Assembly: GCA_024641505.1 (NCBI GenBank)
Contig: JAHECY010000012.1
Location: 1 to 64,000, forward strand
Direction: 5' to 3'
From: Gammaproteobacteria bacterium
Lineage (GTDB): Bacteria; Pseudomonadota; Gammaproteobacteria; SG8-11
Length of the DNA: 64,000 nt
In this document: in pieces, positions 18,192-27,106 of the stretch
Position numbering within the stretch: position 1 is the stretch's first letter
Layout of the letters: each line of letters starts with the position of its first letter
The notes under the pieces: model-generated
The model's database searches: none
What the model was told of the DNA's origin: nothing
What the model saw: the letters and a program-made list of their open reading frames with translations, nothing else
Translations under genes and position numbers: made by a program

Positions 18192-19877
18192 TTATGGGCA
18201 GACAGTCGCTTTGGCTAAGGTCTGAATATAAGCGACGATATCCGCCGCATCCATATCGGTATAGCCCATGGCGACGACGCTGGGCATTTCGGGTACTCCC
18301 GGTTGGCCGAACCGTGTTTTGTGCAGGGCTTCCCAGGGGTTTTCACCGGACATGTCGGCAAGGTATTCCGCCAGCGTACCGGAAGCTTTACCCGAACAGT
18401 TATTGTTCACGATATTATTGCCACTGAAGTCGATGGTATTACCGTTCGCGCCATGGCAACCGCTGCACGACGGTTTGGGGACCTTGCTGCCGGGGCTGAA
18501 CACATAGAGATCCTTGCCGGCGATGGGGTTGGCATAAGTGACTCCGGTGGTACTGCCGATATAGGTCTCGTCATCGATCACACCGTTGAACACAAACGCG
18601 GCCAATGCGCTCAACTGCGTCGGGCTGAGGTACTGCCCGAATTTGTGCACCGTTTGGCCATTGGCCGGATCGATAAATCCTTCGGCGATGATTTTCTGCA
18701 CTTGCGCCGCGGTCTTGTTATCCTTCGCATAGGCAATGCCCATGAACCCGGTGTAGTGAGAGCTGCCGCTGCCATAAGCGCCATCCTTACCTTTATAGTC
18801 CCAGCCATGGCATTCTTTGCAACGCCACGAATCGGCAATGGTGGGAACGTTGGTGCCGAGGCTTCTGGCGTAAAGCGGATTCAATGATGTTGGCGTGGTA
18901 GCGGCCGGACCCAGTACATCGATCCAGTGGTCATAAAGCAGGCCACCAAGGACCACGTCGCCGGATACCTGGGTGCCGGGATCTTTCTTGGTGGATTGCG
19001 GCAAGGTTTGTGAGTAGGCCAGAATATCCGCGCCTTCAACCGTCAGTTGAAAGTTGTCGGGCGTATCTTCAAAGGCGGGCATCGCACCTTGTCCGGCATG
19101 ACCGAACAGCACCTTATGGGAAAATTCAGCGGGATTTTCATTGGAAAGATCGCCCAGCCATTCTTCCTGCGCCTTACCATCGCTGCCGTGGCAGGAACTG
19201 CCGTCGCAGCCGGCGCCTGAGTAGAGATCGGCGCCGCTGACGGCATCGCCCTTGGCGGTCAGGTCGTCGTTATAGATCGCGGCTAAATCCTGCATGCCGA
19301 AGTCCGGGTCAGTGATAAAGGCGGTGAGATCGAGAATTTCCCGATCCTCGAGAATCTCGCCGAAGTTATGATCTTTCATGGATTTGATGCTGCAGAAAAC
19401 CTGGGCGATATCGTTATCCTGTATTTGCAGGATACCGTCGAAACCCGTGTAATGCGCCGCACCCGGGCCATTGAAGCCGTCTTTGCCTTTATAATCCCAG
19501 CCATGACATTCGCTGCAGCTCCAGGTTGCGGTGCCGCTGCTGTTGTTGACAACCTCGCCCTCCGTGTCACGTGTTGCCCACAGGGGATGATCGGTGGTGG
19601 GGGCTTCGATCGAGATTTCATCCCACCATTGGTCATACATGCGACCGCCGGTAAACACGTCACCTCGGATACCGATGTATTTATCGACCCAGGCGCCATC
19701 GGCCTTCATGCAGGCGCTGACTTCGGCGCTGACAGCGGCGGTTTTCTTTTTGCCACTGCTCTCGTCGGCGGAACCTTGGCAGCCCGCCGCCAACAGTGCC
19801 AGCATTGCCGTACCCAGCAGCAGCGCCGGCTCTCGAAATTTATTGATATTTGATTCAGACTTGCTTTTGATTTTCAT
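18192..19877 (-). CDS. Multiheme c-type cytochrome lipoprotein with internal tandem duplication
   Basis: Lipobox LLAAGCQG; heme-type motifs CSECH, CDGSSCH, CKECH, CSGCH; two ECHGWDYKGKDG blocks. Confidence 0.85.
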   Translation of the reverse strand: MKIKSKSESNINKFREPALLLGTAMLALLAAGCQGSADESSGKKKTAAVSAEVSACMKADGAWVDKYIGIRGDVFTGGRMYDQWWDEISIEAPTTDHPLWATRDTEGEVVNNSSGTATWSCSECHGWDYKGKDGFNGPGAAHYTGFDGILQIQDNDIAQVFCSIKSMKDHNFGEILEDREILDLTAFITDPDFGMQDLAAIYNDDLTAKGDAVSGADLYSGAGCDGSSCHGSDGKAQEEWLGDLSNENPAEFSHKVLFGHAGQGAMPAFEDTPDNFQLTVEGADILAYSQTLPQSTKKDPGTQVSGDVVLGGLLYDHWIDVLGPAATTPTSLNPLYARSLGTNVPTIADSWRCKECHGWDYKGKDGAYGSGSSHYTGFMGIAYAKDNKTAAQVQKIIAEGFIDPANGQTVHKFGQYLSPTQLSALAAFVFNGVIDDETYIGSTTGVTYANPIAGKDLYVFSPGSKVPKPSCSGCHGANGNTIDFSGNNIVNNNCSGKASGTLAEYLADMSGENPWEALHKTRFGQPGVPEMPSVVAMGYTDMDAADIVAYIQTLAKATVCP

Positions 19878-20077
19878 AGCTACCCACTCTCACTATTAAA
19901 ACAAATATGGCTTCCCCTTGGACGGCCGTTCATGCACTGTCAACCGCTCGGTGCTACAGGTGTCCGGTGGGAGCCATTCCTAATCCCTATTTCTAGTATA
20001 TATCTTCCCTCGGAAAATCGTTAAGTAACCGAGTGCTGTCGGTAACGCAGTATCCCCGCGACTTTCGTGTGCGGCCG

Positions 20078-20614
20078 CTAGCGCTTGTTACTCTTGTCGT
20101 TTCCGACTTGCTCAACGTGCATCACGACCTCGGTCAGTTCGTCTTGTACTTGCGTCAGGTGCTCCGCGTTGCCATCCTTGCGATATTGCTCCAGAGCAAT
20201 AATGGCGGTCGCCGGGTGCACGATGGCATCGTAAAGATTCATGGCATCGCTGAGATTGCCGATGTCGTTAATCTCTATGCCATGCGCCCGCATGTAATCG
20301 CCGGCATGCCAGTCTTTCTCGATTTGCTCCAGGCTCAACCCTTTCATGCGCTCGGAATTGAGCACGGTTAGGTGCATCATCTTGCGATCATTGGGGCTGA
20401 TTTCGGCATAGGCCAAGGCACCCTCGATGCCAAGGCGAATCAGCTCCTGCTGATTGGCGACGAGTTTATCGATGTCTTTTTCCTTTACCTTGCCCCGTTT
20501 TACTTTTTTGATCGTCTCCTTTGCGGTTTTCACATAGGCGTCCTTGTCGAGTGCGTGGGCCGTGCCCGCAAAGAACACGCTCATTAGTGCCAAAGTGAAC
20601 ACGATTTTTTTCAT
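20078..20614 (-). CDS. Hypothetical secreted protein
   Basis: Signal peptide MKKIVFTLALMSVFFAGTAHA; helical, charged mature region. Confidence 0.65.
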   Translation of the reverse strand: MKKIVFTLALMSVFFAGTAHALDKDAYVKTAKETIKKVKRGKVKEKDIDKLVANQQELIRLGIEGALAYAEISPNDRKMMHLTVLNSERMKGLSLEQIEKDWHAGDYMRAHGIEINDIGNLSDAMNLYDAIVHPATAIIALEQYRKDGNAEHLTQVQDELTEVVMHVEQVGNDKSNKR

Positions 20615-20745
20615 GTGCGCCATTCCCCCATCTGTGCTGCTGACCATCTTTGCGCTTTCATTGTTAAGTTTGAATTTCGAACAACGACGCTGTTCTCACA
20701 CCGGTAATTATCCATGGCCGTGCTGATCAAATCATGAACGATTCA

Positions 20746-21840
20746 TTAAAACCCGATTTGCAACCTTAGGCCATAGACGTTGACGCCGTCAGTGGTGGCG
20801 GTGAAGTCCGGGGCGCTGATGGCTTGATAGTCCAATGCGACGGACACATCCTCGTCCAGTACCATGCTGACATAAGCCTCCATCCAGGTGCGTGCGTCCC
20901 GGCTCGTATCCCGGGGCGTTTCCTGTGAATATGCGGCGCCCAGTGCCAGGTCGTCGCTCAGATCATAGGCGAGACCCAGGCTCATGGCGGATTCCACATC
21001 CGTTGCGGCCGCATCGATTTCCTCCTGGGAGGCGCTGTCGGAAATCGTTGCCAGGCTGGCGGCGCCATAGCGCAGGAATAACGTGACCGGCTCGATGCTC
21101 TGATCGGCGTTGATGGCAAAGCCGTTGCTGGCGTCGCTCTGCCAGTAGGTCAGGCGCACATTGGATTCGCCACCCATTAGTTCCAGGGCCATGGCGGCTT
21201 CGCCGATCAGCATGGTGTTTTCCATGGAGCCAACGATGCCACCGTCCTCGAACGTGCCGATATTTACGGAGAAATTCTCACCCAATTCGATCCCGGCATT
21301 GAAACCGATGGTGTAAGCGGGGAAGGGAATTGCCGCGTTGTTGACAAACACGTTGGCCAGAAATTGCGAGGTCTGGTCATTGGCCACAGCGTTGCTGTCG
21401 TAGATGCCGGTGGGGTCAATCTTGCCGACAGTGACCTTTACGCTGTCAAATACCGGCATTTGATACCAGGCTTCGGCGATGCCGGTGCTGGTGTAGCCGC
21501 GTTTATTATTGGCATCATCCGGGGCGTCGCCCTCCGCGCCCGCTTCATAATCGGCATTGGCGCCGGAAAATACGTCGGTGCCCTCGGCGGTGTCGAAATA
21601 CACAAATAAAGTGCCATCACCCACGTCACCTTGTAGTTGCAGGTCCACGGAATAGTTGAAGCCGCTATCCGCTTCCCCCTGCGCTACTCCGCTGGCACCC
21701 TGGCCAATCATGGTCAAGCCACCCGATATTTCCACCTCGGCCAGGGTGGCGGTGGGTGCGGCTGCGATAATGGCAAAACCGAAAAACACAGGGACGCTGG
21801 TGGTGCTGTTGAAAAAGCACCGGATTTTATTAATTACCAC
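20746..21840 (-). CDS. Outer-membrane porin (carbohydrate-selective/OprB-like)
   Basis: Signal-like N-terminus, beta-rich Asp/Gly sequence, VFDSVKVTVGKIDPTGIYDSN..., terminal aromatic ...VYGLRLQIGF. Confidence 0.75.
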   Translation of the reverse strand: MVINKIRCFFNSTTSVPVFFGFAIIAAAPTATLAEVEISGGLTMIGQGASGVAQGEADSGFNYSVDLQLQGDVGDGTLFVYFDTAEGTDVFSGANADYEAGAEGDAPDDANNKRGYTSTGIAEAWYQMPVFDSVKVTVGKIDPTGIYDSNAVANDQTSQFLANVFVNNAAIPFPAYTIGFNAGIELGENFSVNIGTFEDGGIVGSMENTMLIGEAAMALELMGGESNVRLTYWQSDASNGFAINADQSIEPVTLFLRYGAASLATISDSASQEEIDAAATDVESAMSLGLAYDLSDDLALGAAYSQETPRDTSRDARTWMEAYVSMVLDEDVSVALDYQAISAPDFTATTDGVNVYGLRLQIGF

Positions 21841-22100
21841 TGCTGCTGCTCCATGTTTTAGTTATTGACGACCGGTCTTCCCGAAGACCGCTATTAAATA
21901 TCGCTTGGCCGATGAGAACAAGACCAAAGACCTATTAAGTTTGTAGGTTTATCCGATAATGAGGAACATCGTTATAAGATAAATGTATTAGTATTTGTGG
22001 TATTTTATAATTGTATTTTTCGGTAATTTATTATTCTAGTGGCAATTTGAAACGTTTTTAGTCGTTGTTTCAAGCCCATGCTTTAGGGGGTGAGTCAGGA

Positions 22101-22220
22101 ATGTTGGGGATCATTGCGTTGGCCGCTCATTTATTATTGAAAAAACACAGCGGTAATTGGGGTAGGCGGTGCGTGACGGTTAAGGATTTGTTTGCAGAGG
22201 ATTTATGTGGCGATAAGTAA
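22101..22220 (+). CDS. Possible 39-aa small protein (MLGIIALAAHLLLKKHSGNWGRRCVTVKDLFAEDLCGDK)
   Basis: ATG..TAA small ORF with hydrophobic N-terminus in a ~940-bp gap; weak ribosome-binding site. Confidence 0.2.
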   Translation: MLGIIALAAHLLLKKHSGNWGRRCVTVKDLFAEDLCGDK

Positions 22221-22381
22221 AGTTAATGATGGGGATACATTATACTTATAATTGACATGGTAAATGGCCTGTGTTTGAATTTACATAATATGTTCTCCCT
22301 GTGCTCGAATTGGCTGTGATCATTATGTGGTTAAAGGTCAGTAGGGGTGCAGGCTGCAGTATCTGCGTAAGGAGATTTGCC

Positions 22382-22453
22382 ATGCTGGAACTGACTGTTC
22401 TTATGGGCGTAGTTGTGATTATGTCAATAATGTATGAAACGCTGATCCATTGA
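22382..22453 (+). CDS. Predicted 23-aa single-TM micropeptide (MLELTVLMGVVVIMSIMYETLIH)
   Basis: AAGGAG Shine-Dalgarno 7 nt before ATG (gtAAGGAGatttgccATG), hydrophobic core, TGA stop, followed by CCCTGACC/GGTCAGGG hairpin. Confidence 0.5.
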   Translation: MLELTVLMGVVVIMSIMYETLIH

Positions 22454-22467
22454 GATCGGGGTGTTTT

Positions 22468-22500
22468 CCCTGACCTGCTCGGTTGCCCGGCCGGTCAGGG
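22468..22500 (+). promoter_or_regulatory. Stem-loop after the 23-aa ORF
   Basis: CCCTGACC 22468-22475 / GGTCAGGG 22493-22500 with GC-rich loop; no U-tract. Confidence 0.45.
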
Positions 22501-22784
22501 GGATTTGTTCCGTCCTACCGGGTCCTGCCGGGACAGTCATGGATTAATAGCCGTAATATTTCCATAGATTGCCGCAAGTTGCTAGAATTCCACCCCTCAC
22601 CTACCGATCATGTCGATCTTAGGTGGGTCACGTATTGAAGCGCACGGTCCCACCCGCCACAATGGTGTCGATACACGTCCGAGGTCCACGTTGCGAGTCG
22701 GCCGGTCGACGTTTGGACAGGTAATGTCATTACGGGCAAATATAAACTAAGCGCGATTATTCATCAGGGTGGGCAGGGATAGGG

Positions 22785-23819
22785 ATGGGACGCAACGTTT
22801 TCAAGTTATACCTGATACCGGGTTTATGTGTATGCGCAATGCTAGGTGTTGTTGGCGCGGCAACGCCACCGGTGACTGTTTCCGCCACGCATCCACGCGT
22901 TACCCTGTGCACTTCCTGCCATAGTGAAAGCAATTTTTCCGCGCTCGATATGTCACTCACCGAACACTGCGCCACCTGTCATGACCAGGGGGAAATTGCC
23001 GGGAAATTGCTGCAGTTGGCCGCCGCTACGGCAACTGAGTCCGCCGCCCCGGCGTCGGATCAAAGCCGACCCATCGCAGGCATGGGGTTGCCCCGTTACT
23101 ACGCGGATTCGCGCATCGGAGATCAGCCCAACGAGATGATTAGTATTCCCGAGGGCGAGTTCATCATGGGTAGTGACGAACGGTTGTCGGATGAAGGTCC
23201 GCAGCATGTCGTCAAGCTGGGGTTATATTTCATCGATAAATATGAAGTGACGAATCTGCAATACAAGAAATTCATCGATGCGACGCAACGACGCTCGCCG
23301 GCACATTTTGAAAATCGTACCTTCCCGCCCGGTAAAGCGGATCATCCCGTGGTCTATGTGTCCTGGATGGACGCGGACGCCTATTGTCAATGGGCCGGGA
23401 AGCGTTTGCCAACAGACCAGGAATGGGAAAAGGCAGCCCGGGGCACCGATGGTCGTCGCTTTCCCTGGGGCATGGAATTTGGCTTGGACAAAGCGAATAC
23501 CCCACAACTGTGGAAAGACCGCGGTGAGCAGGGTGACACTCTGCCGGTGGGCGCTTTTGAGGGTGGGAAAAGCCCTTATGGTCTATATGATGTATCCGGT
23601 AACGTCTGGGAGTGGACAGCCTCGTGGTATGAGGCATACCCTGGTAATACCAACCAAACACAAAACTATGGGCAGACCTACAAGACGCTGAAAGGCGGAT
23701 CGTGGTGGGATTGTTCGTTTTACCAATGTGGCATATCCGCGCCCACCTATAACCGGGCGTTTTTTCTTAAGTCCACCCGGAACAGCAGTTTTGGGTTTCG
23801 GTGCGCGAAAGATGGTTGA
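22785..23819 (+). CDS. Periplasmic cytochrome c / SUMF1 (FGE-sulfatase domain) fusion protein
   Basis: Signal peptide; LCTSCH and HCATCH; SUMF1 motifs IPEGEFIMGSDE, EVTNLQYKKFIDAT, PVVYVSWMDADAYCQWAGKRLPTDQEWEKAARG, SGNVWEW, KGGSWWDCSFYQC, GFRCAKDG. Confidence 0.85.
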   Translation: MGRNVFKLYLIPGLCVCAMLGVVGAATPPVTVSATHPRVTLCTSCHSESNFSALDMSLTEHCATCHDQGEIAGKLLQLAAATATESAAPASDQSRPIAGMGLPRYYADSRIGDQPNEMISIPEGEFIMGSDERLSDEGPQHVVKLGLYFIDKYEVTNLQYKKFIDATQRRSPAHFENRTFPPGKADHPVVYVSWMDADAYCQWAGKRLPTDQEWEKAARGTDGRRFPWGMEFGLDKANTPQLWKDRGEQGDTLPVGAFEGGKSPYGLYDVSGNVWEWTASWYEAYPGNTNQTQNYGQTYKTLKGGSWWDCSFYQCGISAPTYNRAFFLKSTRNSSFGFRCAKDG

Positions 23820-23835
23820 GATTGGCGGGGGGGTC

Positions 23836-24816
23836 GTGAACAAAATTAAAGTATCTTGTATGGCGGTGTTGGCTGTGGCGCTGAACTGCGCAGGCGTCGC
23901 ATTCGGGGCAACGGCAGTGCCGGAGGATATGGTTCTAGTGCCTCGGGGAAGTTTTATCATGGGCAGCGACAAACGGGACGAGTCCAAGACCACGCAGGAA
24001 TTTGGTAATACCAAGCCCTGGTATCTTGACGAACATCCCAGTCATAAAGTGGAAACGCCTGATTATTTTATCGACCAGAAAGAAGTGGCCAATCGGCAAT
24101 ATCGGGATTTCGTGGCGCAGACGCGGCGTAATCCACCTGCCTACTGGTTGCAGACCGGCTATATGCTGGTGCTGGGCATGGACAAGGTAGCGGCGCAGGA
24201 GCGCGACAAGCTGGCGAATCTGGTGACCAAGGTATTTCGCCTGGATGTTGATACGCGGGCCATGGACAAGGAACAATTGCTGGCAGCGATCCGGAAACGT
24301 CTGGATTATATGGACACCTTGCCCGTGGTTGAAGTCAGTTGGCACGATGCCGAAGCTTTCTGCCGTTGGGCGGGTAAGCGCTTACCCTCGGAAGTGGAAT
24401 GGGAAAAAGCGGCGCGCGGCGCGGACGGTCACGAGTTTCCCTGGGGGGATACCTGGAAAGCGGGCATGAGCAACTCTGGTGATGAATCATGGGAAGACGG
24501 CGTCGCACCGGTGGGTTCTTATGCCGCCGACCGCTCCCCTTACCAGGTGCTGGATATGGCGGGAAACGTATCCGAGTGGGTCGACGATTGGTATCAACCC
24601 TACACCGGGTCTGATTATGCAAGCAAGGATTTCGGAAAAACCTACCGCGTCATGCGTGGCGCGGCCTGGGGCCGGGAAGGGCACTATGCCATCAGTTTGT
24701 TCCAGCGTGGTGCCTATCGCTTCTATCTGACACCCGATTCAAGCCATGCGGATTTAGGCTTTCGTTGTGCCAGGGACGCGGCGCCGGCACAGGCTGATAT
24801 CAAAGGTGTGCAGTGA
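23836..24816 (+). CDS. Second periplasmic SUMF1-domain protein (no cytochrome motif)
   Basis: Signal peptide; MVLVPRGSFIMGSDKR, EVANRQYRDFV, PVVEVSWHDAEAFCRWAGKRLPSEVEWEKAARG, AGNVSEW, MRGAAWGREG, LGFRCARD; GTG start after a G-rich SD (alternative ATG at 23812). Confidence 0.82.
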   Translation: MNKIKVSCMAVLAVALNCAGVAFGATAVPEDMVLVPRGSFIMGSDKRDESKTTQEFGNTKPWYLDEHPSHKVETPDYFIDQKEVANRQYRDFVAQTRRNPPAYWLQTGYMLVLGMDKVAAQERDKLANLVTKVFRLDVDTRAMDKEQLLAAIRKRLDYMDTLPVVEVSWHDAEAFCRWAGKRLPSEVEWEKAARGADGHEFPWGDTWKAGMSNSGDESWEDGVAPVGSYAADRSPYQVLDMAGNVSEWVDDWYQPYTGSDYASKDFGKTYRVMRGAAWGREGHYAISLFQRGAYRFYLTPDSSHADLGFRCARDAAPAQADIKGVQ

Positions 24817-24934
24817 GGTGAGGATAACCACCGGTATTGCAGGTGGCCATCAGGTGATTGCCCAGAATGGCATTGCCGATTTTGACTAAGTCAGTGTTAG
24901 ATCTGACATAGCGCAGCATGATGCGGGAAGGTCC

Positions 24935-26173
24935 ATGGACAGGAAATGCGGAGAGCACCAAAGTAATTTGCTGAACGCCATGCCGGATAGCGCGCTACCG
25001 GATTATGACGGTGGTTCTATCGCCAATCTGGCGGCTACGCTGTCGTTGAGCATGGGCGCTCGGTTGCCAGTGGCGGGCCCCTTGCGTGGCATTGCGCCGC
25101 AGGCGATCGGCAGGTTCCAGAACGTGGTGTTGTTGATTATCGACGGTCTGGGCTGGCATTTTCTGCATACCAAAGCGACGCGCAGCTTTCTGTTCCAGCA
25201 CATCCATCAGTGCCTTACCTCGGTATTCCCGTCGACCACGGCGACCGCGATTACCTCACTTGCCACGGGTTTGACGCCGCAGCAGCATGCCATTACCGGC
25301 TGGTTCATGTACCTGCGCAATATTGACAGTGTTACCGCGATCTTGCCCTTCAAATCACGGTTGGGGCAGGAATTCCCGGATCAGCCCGACTATGATCCGG
25401 GGCATCATTACCGGTTTGCATCAATGCTGGGCGCGATGCCGCGCCGTAAGTATGTTGTGAACGATGCACGGATCGTTGACTCCGCTTATTCGTTGGCGAC
25501 CAGCGGCGATGCCGCGCGGCTGCCGTATCATTCCCTGGCAGGCATGATGCATTCCATTGTTACCGTTACGCGCAGTAGCGCGGAATCCAAATATATTTAT
25601 GCGTATTGGCCGGAGTTCGACGCTATTTGTCATGCTAACGGGGCGGCCAGTGCGGAGGCCTGCCGACATTTTGAAGATATCGATGGGCGGTTCGAAGCCA
25701 TGACGCAGGAGCTTGCCGGGAGCGATACCCTGATTTTGGTTACCGCGGATCATGGGTTTCTTGATACCGAACCGGGTCATGTGCTGTACCTCGAAGCACA
25801 TCCGGAATTGCAGCGCATGTTGCGCCTGCCGTTATGCGGTGAGCCGCGGGCCGCCTATTGCTATCTGCAGCCGGGTTGTGAGCAGGCGTTCAAAGATTAC
25901 GTGGCGGCACACCTGGCCGAGATGTGCGCGTGTTTTTCACGCGCTGAACTGTTGGACCTGGGTTTGTTCGGCTGCGGTGCAGTACACCCGGATTTTCATG
26001 ATCGTGTCGGCGACTATGTGTTGTTGGCCCGGGAGAACTGGGTGATCAAGGACACGGTCGCGGGTGAAAAGTCTTTTGCGCAGATTGGCGTCCATGGCGG
26101 GTTGTCCCGCGCGGAGATGCAAGTCCCGTTGATTGCTATCGATTGCACGACCCTGGGAGCGTCAGCCAGGTAA
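24935..26173 (+). CDS. Alkaline phosphatase superfamily protein (type I phosphodiesterase/nucleotide pyrophosphatase-like)
   Basis: LLIIDGLGWHFL, VFPSTTATAITSLATGLTPQQHAITGW, LVTADHGFLDTEPGH, GVHGGLSRAEMQVPLI. Confidence 0.85.
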   Translation: MDRKCGEHQSNLLNAMPDSALPDYDGGSIANLAATLSLSMGARLPVAGPLRGIAPQAIGRFQNVVLLIIDGLGWHFLHTKATRSFLFQHIHQCLTSVFPSTTATAITSLATGLTPQQHAITGWFMYLRNIDSVTAILPFKSRLGQEFPDQPDYDPGHHYRFASMLGAMPRRKYVVNDARIVDSAYSLATSGDAARLPYHSLAGMMHSIVTVTRSSAESKYIYAYWPEFDAICHANGAASAEACRHFEDIDGRFEAMTQELAGSDTLILVTADHGFLDTEPGHVLYLEAHPELQRMLRLPLCGEPRAAYCYLQPGCEQAFKDYVAAHLAEMCACFSRAELLDLGLFGCGAVHPDFHDRVGDYVLLARENWVIKDTVAGEKSFAQIGVHGGLSRAEMQVPLIAIDCTTLGASAR

Positions 26174-27106
26174 GCCATCCCGGTTCGTGTCATCGTCGCC
26201 AAAACCGTCCTGGTCCTGATCGTTGTCGTGGTAACAATCACCGTTTTGATCGTCATCATAGCGCAAACCCAGAGGGTTAAGCGGGTTGCCGCAAAAGCTG
26301 ATACGGTTGGCCATCAGGTCCGCGATCAGTGGCCCATTGTCAGGGGCGTTGACAAGGCTCTGGAAGGCTTTGAAACGTTCCGGCGCGATGGCTGCCGCGG
26401 TCAGACGTGAGAGAAAATGCTGGGTGAAAACCCGCTGGCCGTGCTGCAGTTGTTCAAGGCTGACGTCCAGGTTGCAGGCGGCGCCACAGGTCAGCAATTG
26501 TTGCGCCGTGAATGCGCCGCTGTTGCGCACGATAAAATCCGTGAGCGGTGAAATGCCGACAAAGCCCGTGCCACTGCCGTGACTGGTGATTACGGCACCA
26601 TTGTCGAGGGAGGCGGCAATCAGGAACGGTGGCGTAAGCCCCGCGGTGTAGATGCGATAAGCGCCTTGTGGATCTGGTGCCGTCACCAGTTGCAGTCCGT
26701 GGGCGTCGCGCACTGTTATCGTCAGCGCCTGGGCATCTCCCCCGGTGTATACACTGCCGGCCAATGTGTCCACGGTATACAGGCTGGAAGTGTTCTGCAG
26801 CAACTGCAGGAGATAATCTGATATGGCTTCCAACTGCTCATCGGTGAATTTGGACTCCTGAAGAAATTTCATCTCCGTATTGGTGTCGATAGCGTTACGG
26901 ATATCTGCAATGGATCGGCCTTGGATGGCGGGGGCCTGGTCGGTGCCGACATCGGTGCCCATGGCGTCGTTGCCATGACACCGGGCGCAGTTGTTTTTAT
27001 ATAACCATTCACCATCCGGTTTGGCGTGTGTGTCTACAATATAGGAACAACCCGAAATTGCTTGCGCCATCAAACAACAGAAAATGACCGGAATCCGATT
27101 AAGCAT
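26162..27106 (-). CDS. c-type cytochrome lipoprotein with C-terminal Asp-rich calcium-binding-like repeats
   Basis: Lipobox-like AQAISGCS, NNCARCHGNDAMG, C-terminus DDDQNGDCYHDNDQDQDGFGDDDTNRDG; 3' end overlaps the phosphatase gene by 12 nt. Confidence 0.78.
   Translation of the reverse strand: MLNRIPVIFCCLMAQAISGCSYIVDTHAKPDGEWLYKNNCARCHGNDAMGTDVGTDQAPAIQGRSIADIRNAIDTNTEMKFLQESKFTDEQLEAISDYLLQLLQNTSSLYTVDTLAGSVYTGGDAQALTITVRDAHGLQLVTAPDPQGAYRIYTAGLTPPFLIAASLDNGAVITSHGSGTGFVGISPLTDFIVRNSGAFTAQQLLTCGAACNLDVSLEQLQHGQRVFTQHFLSRLTAAAIAPERFKAFQSLVNAPDNGPLIADLMANRISFCGNPLNPLGLRYDDDQNGDCYHDNDQDQDGFGDDDTNRDGLPG

Noticed and set aside
24935-26173. Idea that the downstream alkaline-phosphatase-superfamily protein is a sulfatase substrate of the SUMF1 proteins
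   Set aside because: No CxPxR or SxPxR motif; the nucleophile region VFPSTTATAITSLATG fits a Thr-type phosphodiesterase/NPP-like enzyme.
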